From NCBI GenBank assembly GCA_949740695.1, contig CATJIY010000123.1, positions 1 through 13,672 on the forward strand: DNA of 13,672 bases. The letters run 5' to 3'. Shown piece after piece: positions 1 through 7,678 of this stretch (positions are counted from its first letter, which is position 1; every line of letters begins with the position of its first letter). The DNA is from an uncultured Eubacteriales bacterium (GTDB lineage: Bacteria > Bacillota > Clostridia > Oscillospirales > Butyricicoccaceae). The position numbers were made by a program, and so were the translations under genes. The notes below the pieces were generated by a model. That model was given only the letters and a program-made list of their open reading frames with translations. It was not told the DNA's origin and did no database searches.

Positions 1-1385
1 ACTTTCAATCCGTGCAAACAGTAGCGCAAACCGTTAAAGATTGCACAGTGGCTTCTCTAGCCCGGGCCACTCCCGGCGATATCGACGCCGCCTGGGAAGC
101 GGTAAAATGCGCCGCCGACCCTCGTATTCATCTGTTTCTCGCCACATCTCCCCTCCATATGGAATATAAGCTAAAAATGACTCCCGATCAGGTGTTGGAA
201 CGGGCTGCGGAAATGGTGGCTTACGCGAAAAAATATTGTTCCAATATTGAGTTTTCCGCCGAGGACGCTACCCGTAGTGATTTTGACTTTTTGGCAAAAG
301 TGACCGAGGCTGCCATCCGGGCGGGAGCCACAGTCATCAATCTTCCGGATACGGTAGGCTACACCACTCCAGAAGAAATGCGGACCTTGATTGAATATAT
401 GATCTCCCATGTACCCGATTCTGACAGGGTGGAGTTTTCCGTCCACTGCCACAACGATTTAGGTATGGCGGTGGCCAACTCGCTGGCTGGCGTCATGGGC
501 GGCGCCCGGCAGATTGAGTGTACAGTAAACGGCCTGGGCGAGCGGGCGGGCAATACCGCTTTAGAAGAAGTAGTGATGGCTATGCGCACTCGGTCAGCTT
601 TCTTCCCCCATCCCCCCCGGCTGGATACTACTCAAATTTCTCGGGCCAGCAAGACGGTTTATTCCATCATCGGTCAGACCGCCCCGCTGAACAAGCCCAT
701 TGTGGGCCGCAACGCCTTTTTGCATGAATCTGGCATCCACCAGCATGGCGTGCTTAACAACCGGCTGACCTATGAAATTCTCACCCCAGAATCAGTAGGT
801 ATTCAAGTCAACAACATTGTGTTAGGCAAGCACTCTGGCAAACACGCTTTTGAGGACCGTCTGAATCAGCTGGGTTATATCCTCTCTCCGGAAGAGTCAG
901 CCGCCTGCTTTGAAGAGTTCAAGACGCTCTGTGACAAGAAAAAAACAGTTAATGACGATGATCTCGAAGCTCTGGTTACCCACCGTACCGTCCGGCAAGA
1001 GATCAACGAGGACGGTTTCTCTCTAGATTGGTTTGCGGTACACACCAGTAATTTCACCACCGCCACTTGTACCATCTCCTTGAAAAAAGATGGGAAAAAG
1101 CTGGAGGCGGTCTGTCTGGGGGATGGTCCTATCGACGCGGCTTTTCAGGCCATCGATCAAATTGTAAAGCCTTCTACTCACGCCTTTGAGCACTTCACCA
1201 TTCATTCTATTTCCCAGGGCAAGGATACTTTGGGAGACGTCATCGTCAAGCTTTCGGCGGACAACCGGTACTTCACCGGCAAAGGGCTTTCCACTGATAT
1301 TTTAGAAGCCAGTATCTTAGCTTATCTGGACGCCATCAACCAGCTTTGCGCCACTGCGGAGCAAAACCAAAAGAAAGAGGTATAA
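1..1385 (+). CDS. leuA: 2-isopropylmalate synthase, 5'-truncated by the window edge
   Basis: This enzyme condenses 2-ketoisovalerate with acetyl-CoA to give 2-isopropylmalate, the committed step of leucine synthesis. The reading frame is open from the first complete codon (base 3). The opening residues (FQSVQTVAQTVKD) align by memory with about residue 55 of E. coli LeuA, so roughly 54 residues are missing, including the N-terminal DTTLRDGEQ catalytic motif. The GTG at 12 is therefore an internal valine, not a start. Visible family marks are the metal-binding HxH (HCHNDLG, codons 444-452), the GLGERAGN motif near 531-554, and the SGIHQ/HGVL linker segment near 730-755. A full C-terminal regulatory domain (about 960-1370) argues for the leucine-feedback-regulated LeuA rather than a short homologue. 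The TAA stop is 3 nt before leuC, and the 3' end carries leuC's ribosome site. Confidence 0.96.
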   Translation, partial: FQSVQTVAQTVKDCTVASLARATPGDIDAAWEAVKCAADPRIHLFLATSPLHMEYKLKMTPDQVLERAAEMVAYAKKYCSNIEFSAEDATRSDFDFLAKVTEAAIRAGATVINLPDTVGYTTPEEMRTLIEYMISHVPDSDRVEFSVHCHNDLGMAVANSLAGVMGGARQIECTVNGLGERAGNTALEEVVMAMRTRSAFFPHPPRLDTTQISRASKTVYSIIGQTAPLNKPIVGRNAFLHESGIHQHGVLNNRLTYEILTPESVGIQVNNIVLGKHSGKHAFEDRLNQLGYILSPEESAACFEEFKTLCDKKKTVNDDDLEALVTHRTVRQEINEDGFSLDWFAVHTSNFTTATCTISLKKDGKKLEAVCLGDGPIDAAFQAIDQIVKPSTHAFEHFTIHSISQGKDTLGDVIVKLSADNRYFTGKGLSTDILEASILAYLDAINQLCATAEQNQKKEV

Positions 1386-1388
1386 GCT

Positions 1389-2660
1389 ATGGGAATGACC
1401 ATGACTCAAAAAATTCTGGCCCGCCACGCCGGCCTTCCCTCAGTGAAAGCAGGGGATCTGATCGAGGCCAAACTGGATCTGGTGCTGGGCAACGACATCA
1501 CCACCCCAGTAGCGGTAGCCGCCTTTGACCAGGCTGGCCTGACCCGGGTGTTTGACCCAGAAAAAATCGCCATCGTTTTAGACCACTATACTCCCTGCAA
1601 AGATATCAAGTCAGCCCAGCTGTGCGCCACCGCCCGGTCCTTCGCCCAGCGATTCGGCATCACCCATCTGTATGATGTAGGCGCCGCCGGCATCGAGCAC
1701 GCTCTTCTTCCGGAAAAAGGATTGGTAGGTCCCGGCGACTGCGTCATCGGCGCCGATTCCCATACCTGTACCTACGGCGCTTTGGGTGCTTTTTCCACTG
1801 GCGTCGGTTCTACCGATATGGCCGCTGGCATGGCCATCGGGGAAAACTGGTTCAAGGTCCCCGCCGCCATCAAGGTCATTCTCACAGGCAAGCTGCGGCC
1901 CTATGTCAGCGGCAAAGACGTAATCCTCCATCTAATTGGAAAAATCGGAGTAGACGGCGCTCTCTATCAATCGCTGGAGTTCACTGGTCCCGGCGTAGCC
2001 GCGCTATCCATGGACGACCGGTTCACCATTGCCAATATGGCCATTGAGGCTGGAGCGAAAAACGGCATCTTCCCAGTGGACGATCAGACTATGACCTATG
2101 TAAAAGACCGATTCTTCCGCCCCTGCGCAGTTTATGAAGCCGACCCCGACGCTGAATATATCCGAGAAGTGACCATTGACCTTTCCTCCCTGGAACCTAC
2201 GGTCTCCCTGCCCCATCTGCCCTCCAATACCAAAACGGTTTCAAATGTCAAGGGTCTACCCATCCAGCAAGCAGTGATTGGCTCTTGTACCAACGGCCGC
2301 ATTTCTGACATGCGGGCCGCAGCCGCAATTTTCAAGGGTCGCAAGGTCCATAACGGAGTGCGCTGCATCGTCATTCCCGCCACCCAGGAGGTCTATCTCC
2401 AGTGCGTTCGAGAGGGACTGACCGAAATCTTTCTTGAAGCAGGCTGCGCCTTCTCTACCCCCACCTGCGGACCCTGTCTGGGTGGGCATATGGGGGTTAT
2501 GTGTGAAGGAGAACGTTCGATTTCTACCACCAACCGCAATTTTGTAGGCCGTATGGGCCACATCAAAAGCGAGGTTGTTTTGGCCAGTCCCGCCATCGCG
2601 GCGGCTTCCGCCGTGGCAGGAAGCATTGCTTCCCCCGATGATCTGAAGGAGGTATACTGA
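1389..2660 (+). CDS. leuC: 3-isopropylmalate dehydratase, large subunit
   Basis: LeuC carries the [4Fe-4S] active site of the heterodimer that isomerises 2-isopropylmalate to 3-isopropylmalate in the cytoplasm. At 423 aa it belongs to the shorter aconitase-like class that pairs with a roughly 160-aa LeuD, not the 466-aa proteobacterial form. The three cluster cysteines are visible: Cys300 in GSCTNGR, and Cys360 and Cys363 in TPTCGPCLGG. The GADSHTCTYGALGAFSTGVG block (about residues 121-140) is also typical of the family. The ATG at 1389 has AAAGAGG 8 nt upstream, inside the end of leuA. In-frame ATGs at 1395 and 1401 (MGMTMTQ) are less well spaced, and the MGMTMTQKI opening is common in relatives. 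leuD follows 2 nt after the TGA stop. Confidence 0.97.
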   Translation: MGMTMTQKILARHAGLPSVKAGDLIEAKLDLVLGNDITTPVAVAAFDQAGLTRVFDPEKIAIVLDHYTPCKDIKSAQLCATARSFAQRFGITHLYDVGAAGIEHALLPEKGLVGPGDCVIGADSHTCTYGALGAFSTGVGSTDMAAGMAIGENWFKVPAAIKVILTGKLRPYVSGKDVILHLIGKIGVDGALYQSLEFTGPGVAALSMDDRFTIANMAIEAGAKNGIFPVDDQTMTYVKDRFFRPCAVYEADPDAEYIREVTIDLSSLEPTVSLPHLPSNTKTVSNVKGLPIQQAVIGSCTNGRISDMRAAAAIFKGRKVHNGVRCIVIPATQEVYLQCVREGLTEIFLEAGCAFSTPTCGPCLGGHMGVMCEGERSISTTNRNFVGRMGHIKSEVVLASPAIAAASAVAGSIASPDDLKEVY

Positions 2661-2662
2661 TT

Positions 2663-3154
2663 ATGGTTACAGGAAAGGTTTTTAAATATGGCGACAATGT
2701 GGATACTGACGTCATCATTCCCGCCCGCTACTTAAACGCCCCTTCTCCCGCCGAACTGGCTACTCACTGCATGGAAGACATCGACGCCGAATACGCTTCC
2801 CAGGTGAAAAAGGGCGATATTATGGTAGGAGGCTGGAACTTTGGCTGCGGCTCCTCCCGGGAGCACGCCCCCATCGCTATCCAGGCCAGCGGCGCAGCCT
2901 GCGTTATCGCCGCCAGCTTTGCCCGCATTTTTTACCGCAACGCCATCAACATTGGCTTCCCCATCCTGGAGTGTCCAGAAGCGGTCGCTGCTATTCAAAA
3001 AGGCGATACCGTCCAAGTGGACTTTTCCACCGGAGTCATCACCAATCATACGACGGGAAAAATCTTTCAGGCCACTGCTTTCCCTGGATTCATCAATGAA
3101 ATCATCGCCCATGGCGGCCTGCTGCCCTACCTGAAGGCCCGGCAGGAACGCTAA
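2663..3154 (+). CDS. leuD: 3-isopropylmalate dehydratase, small subunit
   Basis: LeuD is the small swivelling (aconitase domain 4-like) subunit that completes the LeuC active site and reads the substrate side chain. At 163 aa it has the length usual for partners of the 420-aa LeuC type. Recognisable parts are the N-terminal DNVDTDVIIPARYLN segment (residues 11-25), which includes the substrate-recognition loop, and GCGSSREHAP (61-70), which holds the catalytic serine/arginine region. The ATG at 2663 lies 10 nt after AAGGAGG (2646-2652), which is within the last codons of leuC, so translation is probably coupled. The TAA stop (3152-3154) overlaps the AAGGAGG ribosome site of leuB. Confidence 0.97.
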   Translation: MVTGKVFKYGDNVDTDVIIPARYLNAPSPAELATHCMEDIDAEYASQVKKGDIMVGGWNFGCGSSREHAPIAIQASGAACVIAASFARIFYRNAINIGFPILECPEAVAAIQKGDTVQVDFSTGVITNHTTGKIFQATAFPGFINEIIAHGGLLPYLKARQER

Positions 3155-3167
3155 GGAGGATAAGCTT

Positions 3168-4250
3168 ATGGATTATCACATTGCTCTGGTAAAAGGAGAC
3201 GGCATCGGCCCGGAAATCGTGGACAACGCCGTCCGAGTGCTAGAGGCGGTGGGCCGTCTGTGCGGCCATACCTTCCGATTCCAATCCTATCTGGCAGGAG
3301 GCTGCGCCATTGACCAGTGCGGCAAGCCGCTACCCCAAGAAACGATTGACGGATGTCTGGCTTCGGACAGCGTTTTGCTAGGGGAGGTGGGCGGTCCCAA
3401 GTGGGACGGCCTTTCCGGCGATCAGCGACCGGAAAAAGCGCTGCTACAACTCCGGTCTGTCCTAGGTCTTTACACCAATCTGCGCCCCGCCCGAATCTAT
3501 TCCGCCTTGAAAGACGCCTGTCCCTTGAAACGAGACACTGCGGAAAAAGGGTTTGATCTAATGATGGTGCGGGAGCTAACCGGCGGCATCTACTTTGGCC
3601 AGCGAGGCCGCCGGGAGGGTAAATACGGCCCAGAGGCCTATGACACTGAAAGTTACAGCGTCAACGAAATCAAACGAATCGCCAAGGTGGCTTTTGAAAC
3701 GGCAAAAAAACGCCGCAAAAAGCTCACCAGCATTGACAAAGCCAACGTCCTGGAAACTTCTCGCCTTTGGCGGTCGGTGATCCACGAGATGGCGGTCGAT
3801 TATCCCGATGTGGACTGCTCTGATATGTTGGTGGATAACGCTGCCATGCAACTAATTCGAGACCCAGCCCAGTTTGACGTGGTGGTCACCACCAACATGT
3901 TTGGAGATATCCTATCGGACGAAGCTTCTCAAATCACCGGTTCCATTGGGCTTTTGCCCTCGGCCTCTCTGGGAGAAACCAAGCGGGGTATGTACGAGCC
4001 TATCCATGGCTCGGCGCCCGATATCGCCGGCACCGGAAAAGCCAATCCCATTGCCACCATTCTTTCGGCGGCCATGATGCTGCGCTATTCCTTTGATCTG
4101 GAACGGGAATCCCATTTGATTGAGGAAGCGGTAGACGCTGTTTTGGCGGCCGGCTGGCGTACTGCTGACCTGGCCGGTCCCGGTCAGAACACCCTTACCG
4201 GCAGCCAAATGACTGATAAAATCATCCAGGAGATCGAGAATCGGTTTTAA
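3168..4250 (+). CDS. leuB: 3-isopropylmalate dehydrogenase
   Basis: LeuB oxidatively decarboxylates 3-isopropylmalate to 2-ketoisocaproate with NAD+. The 360-aa length is standard. Motifs appear in family order: KGDGIGPE at the N-terminus, LLGEVGGPKWD, the substrate arginines in LRSVLGLYTNLRPA, RELTGGIYFG with Tyr142, and SIDKANVLE with Lys191. Then come Asp223 in VDNAAMQL and the metal ligands Asp247 and Asp251 in MFGDILSDEASQ. The NAD-binding block HGSAPDIAG followed by ANPIATILS has the aspartate expected of an NAD enzyme rather than an NADP isocitrate dehydrogenase. The ATG is 8 nt after AAGGAGG (3153-3159), which overlaps the stop of leuD. A 32-nt gap follows before ilvB. Confidence 0.97.
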   Translation: MDYHIALVKGDGIGPEIVDNAVRVLEAVGRLCGHTFRFQSYLAGGCAIDQCGKPLPQETIDGCLASDSVLLGEVGGPKWDGLSGDQRPEKALLQLRSVLGLYTNLRPARIYSALKDACPLKRDTAEKGFDLMMVRELTGGIYFGQRGRREGKYGPEAYDTESYSVNEIKRIAKVAFETAKKRRKKLTSIDKANVLETSRLWRSVIHEMAVDYPDVDCSDMLVDNAAMQLIRDPAQFDVVVTTNMFGDILSDEASQITGSIGLLPSASLGETKRGMYEPIHGSAPDIAGTGKANPIATILSAAMMLRYSFDLERESHLIEEAVDAVLAAGWRTADLAGPGQNTLTGSQMTDKIIQEIENRF

Positions 4251-4282
4251 TTTCCGTTTCCTGGAAAGGAGGAAACCCTACT
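4251..4282 (+). promoter_or_regulatory. leuB-ilvB spacer with hairpin over the ilvB ribosome binding site
   Basis: The ilvB ribosome site (AAAGGAGG, 4265-4272) lies inside inverted repeats. GTTTCCT at 4256-4262 is the exact reverse complement of AGGAAAC at 4270-4276, with a 7-nt loop, so pairing would cover the GGAGG core. A second, mutually exclusive pairing is TTTCC (4251-4255) with GGAAA (4263-4267). The repeats are seen directly; a regulatory role is inference. The hairpins are short, and a ribosome just finishing leuB could disrupt them. Confidence 0.35.
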
Positions 4283-5989
4283 ATGCAAATGACAGGTGCG
4301 GAAATTCTGATCCAATGTCTGTTGGAACAGGATGTAGACACCATTTTCGGCTATCCTGGCGGTACGATACTCAACGTGTACGACGCGCTGTATGGCCACG
4401 CCGATAAAATCCATCATATTCTCACCGCCCACGAACAAGGGGCCTCTCACGCCGCCGATGGCTACGCTCGATCCACTGGAAAAGTGGGGGTATGCTTCGC
4501 CACTTCCGGTCCGGGCTGTACGAATCTTGTTACCGGCATCGCCACCGCCTCCTATGATTCCTCCCCAGTGGTATTCATTACGGTAAATGTGGCGGAAAAT
4601 CTAATGGGTAAGGATACCTTCCAAGAGGTAGATATCACCGGCATCACCATGCCTATCACCAAATGCAACTATCTGGTGCGAGACGTCACTCAACTGGCCG
4701 ATATCGTCCGAGAAGCTTTCGCCATCGCCCGGTCCGGCCGGCCAGGACCGGTGCTCATCGATATTGTAAAAAATGTCACCGCAGAAACCGCCGATTATCA
4801 ATACCTTCCTCGGGAGCAACATGCCTTCCACGGTCGTCTGGCCAATCTTATCAAGCGGGCTTCCCAAGACTTTAAAGCGCCCGAACCTGACTTGGAAGAT
4901 ATCGATAAACTAGCCGCCATGATCGCTCAGTCTAAAAAACCTTTGCTGCTTTGCGGCGGAGGCGTAGTACGCAGCCGCGCTCACCAGGAATTTTTGCAGC
5001 TGGCCCAACGGATGGACGCGCCAGTGGCGATTACCGTCATGGGGGCCGGGGGATTCCGAGGGCGCAATCCCTTAACGACTGGCATGATCGGCATGCATGG
5101 CTCCCAAGCCTCTAACATGGCGGTAGATGGCTGCGATTTGCTAGTGGCAGTTGGCTGCCGCTTTTCTGACCGGGTAGCTTTGGACCCCAACTCTTTTGCC
5201 CGGCAAGCAAAAATTGTTCAGATCGATATCGACCGCTCGGAAATTAACAAAAACGTCCGCACCGACCACCACATTGTGGGGGACGCCAAGCAGGTGCTGC
5301 AAATGTTGCTCCAACGAGTGGAACAGGCCGACCACACTGCCTGGAAGGAATATGTGTTTTCTTTTAAAACGGAGACTGAATATACGCTAGCCGGTGAAAC
5401 CTTAACTCCCAAGCAGATTTCAGACGCTATCGCCCGGCTGGCTCCTATGAACACCATTGTGGCTACCGATGTGGGCCAGCACCAAATGTGGGCAGTTCAA
5501 CACTTCCACTTTGATTTCCCTGGCCAGCTGATTACCTCAGGAGGCTTTGGTACCATGGGCTTTGGTTTGGGCGCGGCCATCGGCGCACAGGTGGGCAATC
5601 CGGAAAGTCCGGTCCTTCATATCACTGGCGACGGTTGCTTCCGCATGAACTGTCATGAACTAGCCACTGAACAGTATTATAACTTGCCCATTATTACCAT
5701 TGTGTTCAATAACGCCACTTTGGGCATGGTCCGCCAATGGCAAACTCTGATTTATGGTAAGCGGTATTCCCAAACCACTCTAGATCGGAGCCCGGACTTT
5801 GTCAAACTTGCCGAGGCTTACGGCCTCAAAGGACGCAAAGTTACAAACGCCGTTGAGCTGGAAGCCGCCCTCAAGGAAGCTCTAAATCGCAAATGCGGCT
5901 ACGTCATTGACTGTGCCATCGACACTGATGAAATGGTGCGGCCTATGGTGGGCGGCGGCAACCATATCACAAACTTTATTGTAGATTAA
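4283..5989 (+). CDS. ilvB: Acetolactate synthase, large (catalytic) subunit
   Basis: This thiamine diphosphate (ThDP) enzyme joins two pyruvates into acetolactate (valine/leucine) or pyruvate with 2-ketobutyrate (isoleucine). The 568-aa length and three-domain layout are normal. Marks include the FGYPGG segment (residues 22-27) and the catalytic Glu51 in AHEQGASHAADGYAR. The ThDP/Mg motif starts GDG at 449-451 and ends in the asparagine pair at 476-477. Trp486 in GMVRQWQ matches the substrate-pocket tryptophan known in this family. One oddity is ITVNVAENLMGK at 99-110, where most relatives have ITG followed by Q or N, so Val101 replaces a glycine. The ATG is 10 nt after AAAGGAGG. The TAA stop overlaps the ribosome site of ilvN, which encodes its regulatory partner. 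Confidence 0.97.
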   Translation: MQMTGAEILIQCLLEQDVDTIFGYPGGTILNVYDALYGHADKIHHILTAHEQGASHAADGYARSTGKVGVCFATSGPGCTNLVTGIATASYDSSPVVFITVNVAENLMGKDTFQEVDITGITMPITKCNYLVRDVTQLADIVREAFAIARSGRPGPVLIDIVKNVTAETADYQYLPREQHAFHGRLANLIKRASQDFKAPEPDLEDIDKLAAMIAQSKKPLLLCGGGVVRSRAHQEFLQLAQRMDAPVAITVMGAGGFRGRNPLTTGMIGMHGSQASNMAVDGCDLLVAVGCRFSDRVALDPNSFARQAKIVQIDIDRSEINKNVRTDHHIVGDAKQVLQMLLQRVEQADHTAWKEYVFSFKTETEYTLAGETLTPKQISDAIARLAPMNTIVATDVGQHQMWAVQHFHFDFPGQLITSGGFGTMGFGLGAAIGAQVGNPESPVLHITGDGCFRMNCHELATEQYYNLPIITIVFNNATLGMVRQWQTLIYGKRYSQTTLDRSPDFVKLAEAYGLKGRKVTNAVELEAALKEALNRKCGYVIDCAIDTDEMVRPMVGGGNHITNFIVD

Positions 5990-6002
5990 GGAGGGATATC
6001 CT

Positions 6003-6557
6003 GTGAACAACCAGATAGAACGGCAAACCCTGGCCGTATTGGTAGACAATGAGTCGGGTGTGCTCTCTCAGGTATCCCGCCTGTTTTCCCGAAAGGGCTA
6101 TAACATCGAGTCTCTGGCGGTAGGCGCTACCGAGGACCCCAAGATCTCCCGGATTACCATTGAGGTATATGCCGACGAAGATCACATTACCCTGCTGGTA
6201 AACCAGCTGCGCAAACTCTTTCCGGTTCACTCTATCAAACGGCTCTCTCCCGCCCGTTCCATTCGGCGGGAACTGGTGCTCATCAAGGTCCGCACCGCCG
6301 ACCCCAATGCCCGAAGCGAAATCCTCCAGATTGCCAACGTGTTTCGCACCTCTATTATTGACGTTTCGGTGGACACTTTGACCCTGGCGGTTATTGGAGA
6401 TGAAGGAAAAATCAACGCCATGGAAAATATGCTGGCTATCCATGGGATACTGGAGCTGGTTCGCACTGGCGTCATTGCCCTGGAGCGCGGCAAATCAACC
6501 ATTAACGATGATACAAAAGAAAAAGGAGAATTTAACTATGGCAAAAATGTACTATGA
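6003..6557 (+). CDS. ilvN: Acetolactate synthase, small (regulatory) subunit
   Basis: This subunit activates IlvB and confers valine feedback inhibition. It has an N-terminal ACT domain (about residues 8-80), with NESGVLSQVSRLFSRKGYNI at 16-35, and a C-terminal ALS small-subunit domain (about 88-163) ending in the typical TGVIALERG. Asn16, Gly19 and Asn34 line up with E. coli IlvH residues reported to matter for valine binding, so feedback control is likely. I chose the GTG at 6003 because AAGGAGGG (5988-5995) lies 7 nt upstream and the family N-terminus starts there. At 184 aa it is about 20 residues longer than usual. The extra tail encodes the ilvC ribosome site, and the TGA stop lies 20 nt inside ilvC. 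Confidence 0.95.
   Translation: MNNQIERQTLAVLVDNESGVLSQVSRLFSRKGYNIESLAVGATEDPKISRITIEVYADEDHITLLVNQLRKLFPVHSIKRLSPARSIRRELVLIKVRTADPNARSEILQIANVFRTSIIDVSVDTLTLAVIGDEGKINAMENMLAIHGILELVRTGVIALERGKSTINDDTKEKGEFNYGKNVL
6523..6540 (+). promoter_or_regulatory. ilvC ribosome binding site and start, inside ilvN
   Basis: AAGGAG at 6523-6528 is 9 nt before the ATG at 6538. This fixes the ilvC start, although the frame stays open upstream to 6394. The first protein residues (MAKMYYEKDCDL) match the usual IlvC N-terminus. The site lies within the last codons of ilvN, so translation of the two genes is probably coupled. Confidence 0.85.
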
Positions 6558-7557
6558 AAAGGACTGCGACCTGAACAAACTCAACGGAAAGAAAATCGCC
6601 ATCATCGGCTATGGTTCCCAGGGCCATGCTCATGCTATGAACCTGCGGGACAGCGGATGCGACGTGATCATCGGCCTGTATAAAGGCGGCAAGAGCTGGC
6701 CGGTGGCCGAAAAAGACGGCTTCACCGTTATGACAGCCGCCGAGGCCGCCAAGACCGCCGATATCATTATGATCCTTATTAACGATGAGCGTCAGGCTGA
6801 CATGTACGCAAAAGATATCGCCCCCAACCTGACCGCTGGTAAAGCCCTAATGTTCGCCCACGGCTTCAATATCCATTTTGGACAGATCAAGCCCCCCGCC
6901 GACGTAGACGTTCTGATGATCGCCCCCAAAGGTCCGGGCCACACTGTCCGCTCCCAGTATGTAGCCGGCAAGGGCGTCCCCTGCCTGATCGCCGTGGAGC
7001 AGAACGCTACCGGCAAGGCGTATGATATCGGTCTGGCCTATGCCGCCGGCATCGGCGGCGCCCGGGGCGGCGTGATGGAGACCACTTTCCAGGATGAAAC
7101 TGAGACCGACCTCTTTGGCGAGCAGGCTGTTTTGTGCGGCGGCGTGGTGGAGCTGATGAAGTTGGGCTTCGAAACCCTGGTAGACGCCGGCTACGCGCCC
7201 GAAAACGCCTACTTTGAATGCATCCATGAAATGAAACTCATCATCGACCTGATTAACAAGGGCGGCGTCGCTATGATGAACTACTCCATCTCGGATACTG
7301 CCGAATACGGCGAGTATGTTTCCGGCCCCCGCATCCTGCCTTATGAGGAAACCAAGAAGAATATGAAGGCTGTCCTCACTGACATTCAGAATGGCAAATT
7401 CGCCGGCAACTGGATCGCTGAGAACAAAAACGGCCGCACCTTTTTTAACGCCTCCCGCCGCCAGCTGGCAAATCACCAGATGGAAACCGTCGGCGCGGAG
7501 CTGCGGAAAAACATGCTGTGGGGTGATGACGCCGATCCGGATACCGCGTCTAACTGA
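6538..7557 (+). CDS. ilvC: Ketol-acid reductoisomerase, class I (short form)
   Basis: IlvC isomerises and reduces acetolactate to 2,3-dihydroxyisovalerate using Mg2+ and NAD(P)H. At 339 aa it is the short class I form. It has the Rossmann motif GYGSQGH (residues 24-30), KGPGHTVRSQY near 132-142, and Mg ligands Asp191 and Glu195 in DLFGEQ. Glu227 and Glu231 (ECIHE) and Ser252 in SISDTAEYG complete the active site. The cofactor-specificity loop reads GLYKGGKSW (46-54): Tyr48 and Gly51 stand where NADPH enzymes usually have Arg and Ser, so the cofactor preference may differ. The protein begins at 6538, overlapping ilvN by 20 nt. A GC-rich hairpin follows 15 nt after the TGA stop. Confidence 0.97.
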   Translation: MAKMYYEKDCDLNKLNGKKIAIIGYGSQGHAHAMNLRDSGCDVIIGLYKGGKSWPVAEKDGFTVMTAAEAAKTADIIMILINDERQADMYAKDIAPNLTAGKALMFAHGFNIHFGQIKPPADVDVLMIAPKGPGHTVRSQYVAGKGVPCLIAVEQNATGKAYDIGLAYAAGIGGARGGVMETTFQDETETDLFGEQAVLCGGVVELMKLGFETLVDAGYAPENAYFECIHEMKLIIDLINKGGVAMMNYSISDTAEYGEYVSGPRILPYEETKKNMKAVLTDIQNGKFAGNWIAENKNGRTFFNASRRQLANHQMETVGAELRKNMLWGDDADPDTASN

Positions 7558-7572
7558 TCTCAAACCCTATCC

Positions 7573-7599
7573 AGCGGGGGCGGTTTCTCCGTCCCCGCT
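7573..7599 (+). terminator. GC-rich hairpin after ilvC, possible weak terminator or mRNA stabiliser
   Basis: AGCGGGGGCGG (7573-7583) can pair with CCGTCCCCGCT (7589-7599) through 11 base pairs, including one G-U, around a TTTCT loop. The downstream bases are GTTCTAAAAG rather than a run of T, so efficient intrinsic termination is doubtful. Partial termination or protection of the upstream message from 3' decay is equally plausible. The hairpin separates the ilvC part of the operon from the zinc-ribbon/GNAT block. Confidence 0.5.
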
Positions 7600-7678
7600 G
7601 TTCTAAAAGGAAGGGTCGTTCTGGAAGCTGCTAGGCATTAAAAAATCGTGTGAAATTCTACAAAAAGGAGAGTAAACT

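Noticed and set aside
12..14. GTG as the start of leuA
   Set aside because: The frame is open to the window edge and the residues before and after it align with the interior of LeuA; the true start lies upstream.
2732..3112. 126-codon open frame on the minus strand opposite leuD
   Set aside because: It fully overlaps leuD on the other strand and shows no recognisable protein features.
6394..6537. Longer N-terminus for IlvC from an upstream in-frame ATG
   Set aside because: This part lies wholly inside ilvN in another frame, and the normal IlvC N-terminus with its own ribosome site begins at 6538.
6847..7563. 238-codon open frame on the minus strand opposite ilvC
   Set aside because: It is an antisense shadow of a strongly conserved gene, has no family features and no ribosome site; long antisense frames are common in GC-rich coding DNA.
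7600..7678. Promoter in front of the zinc-ribbon gene
   Set aside because: No pair of -35 and -10 boxes with proper spacing was convincing, so an internal promoter can be neither claimed nor excluded.
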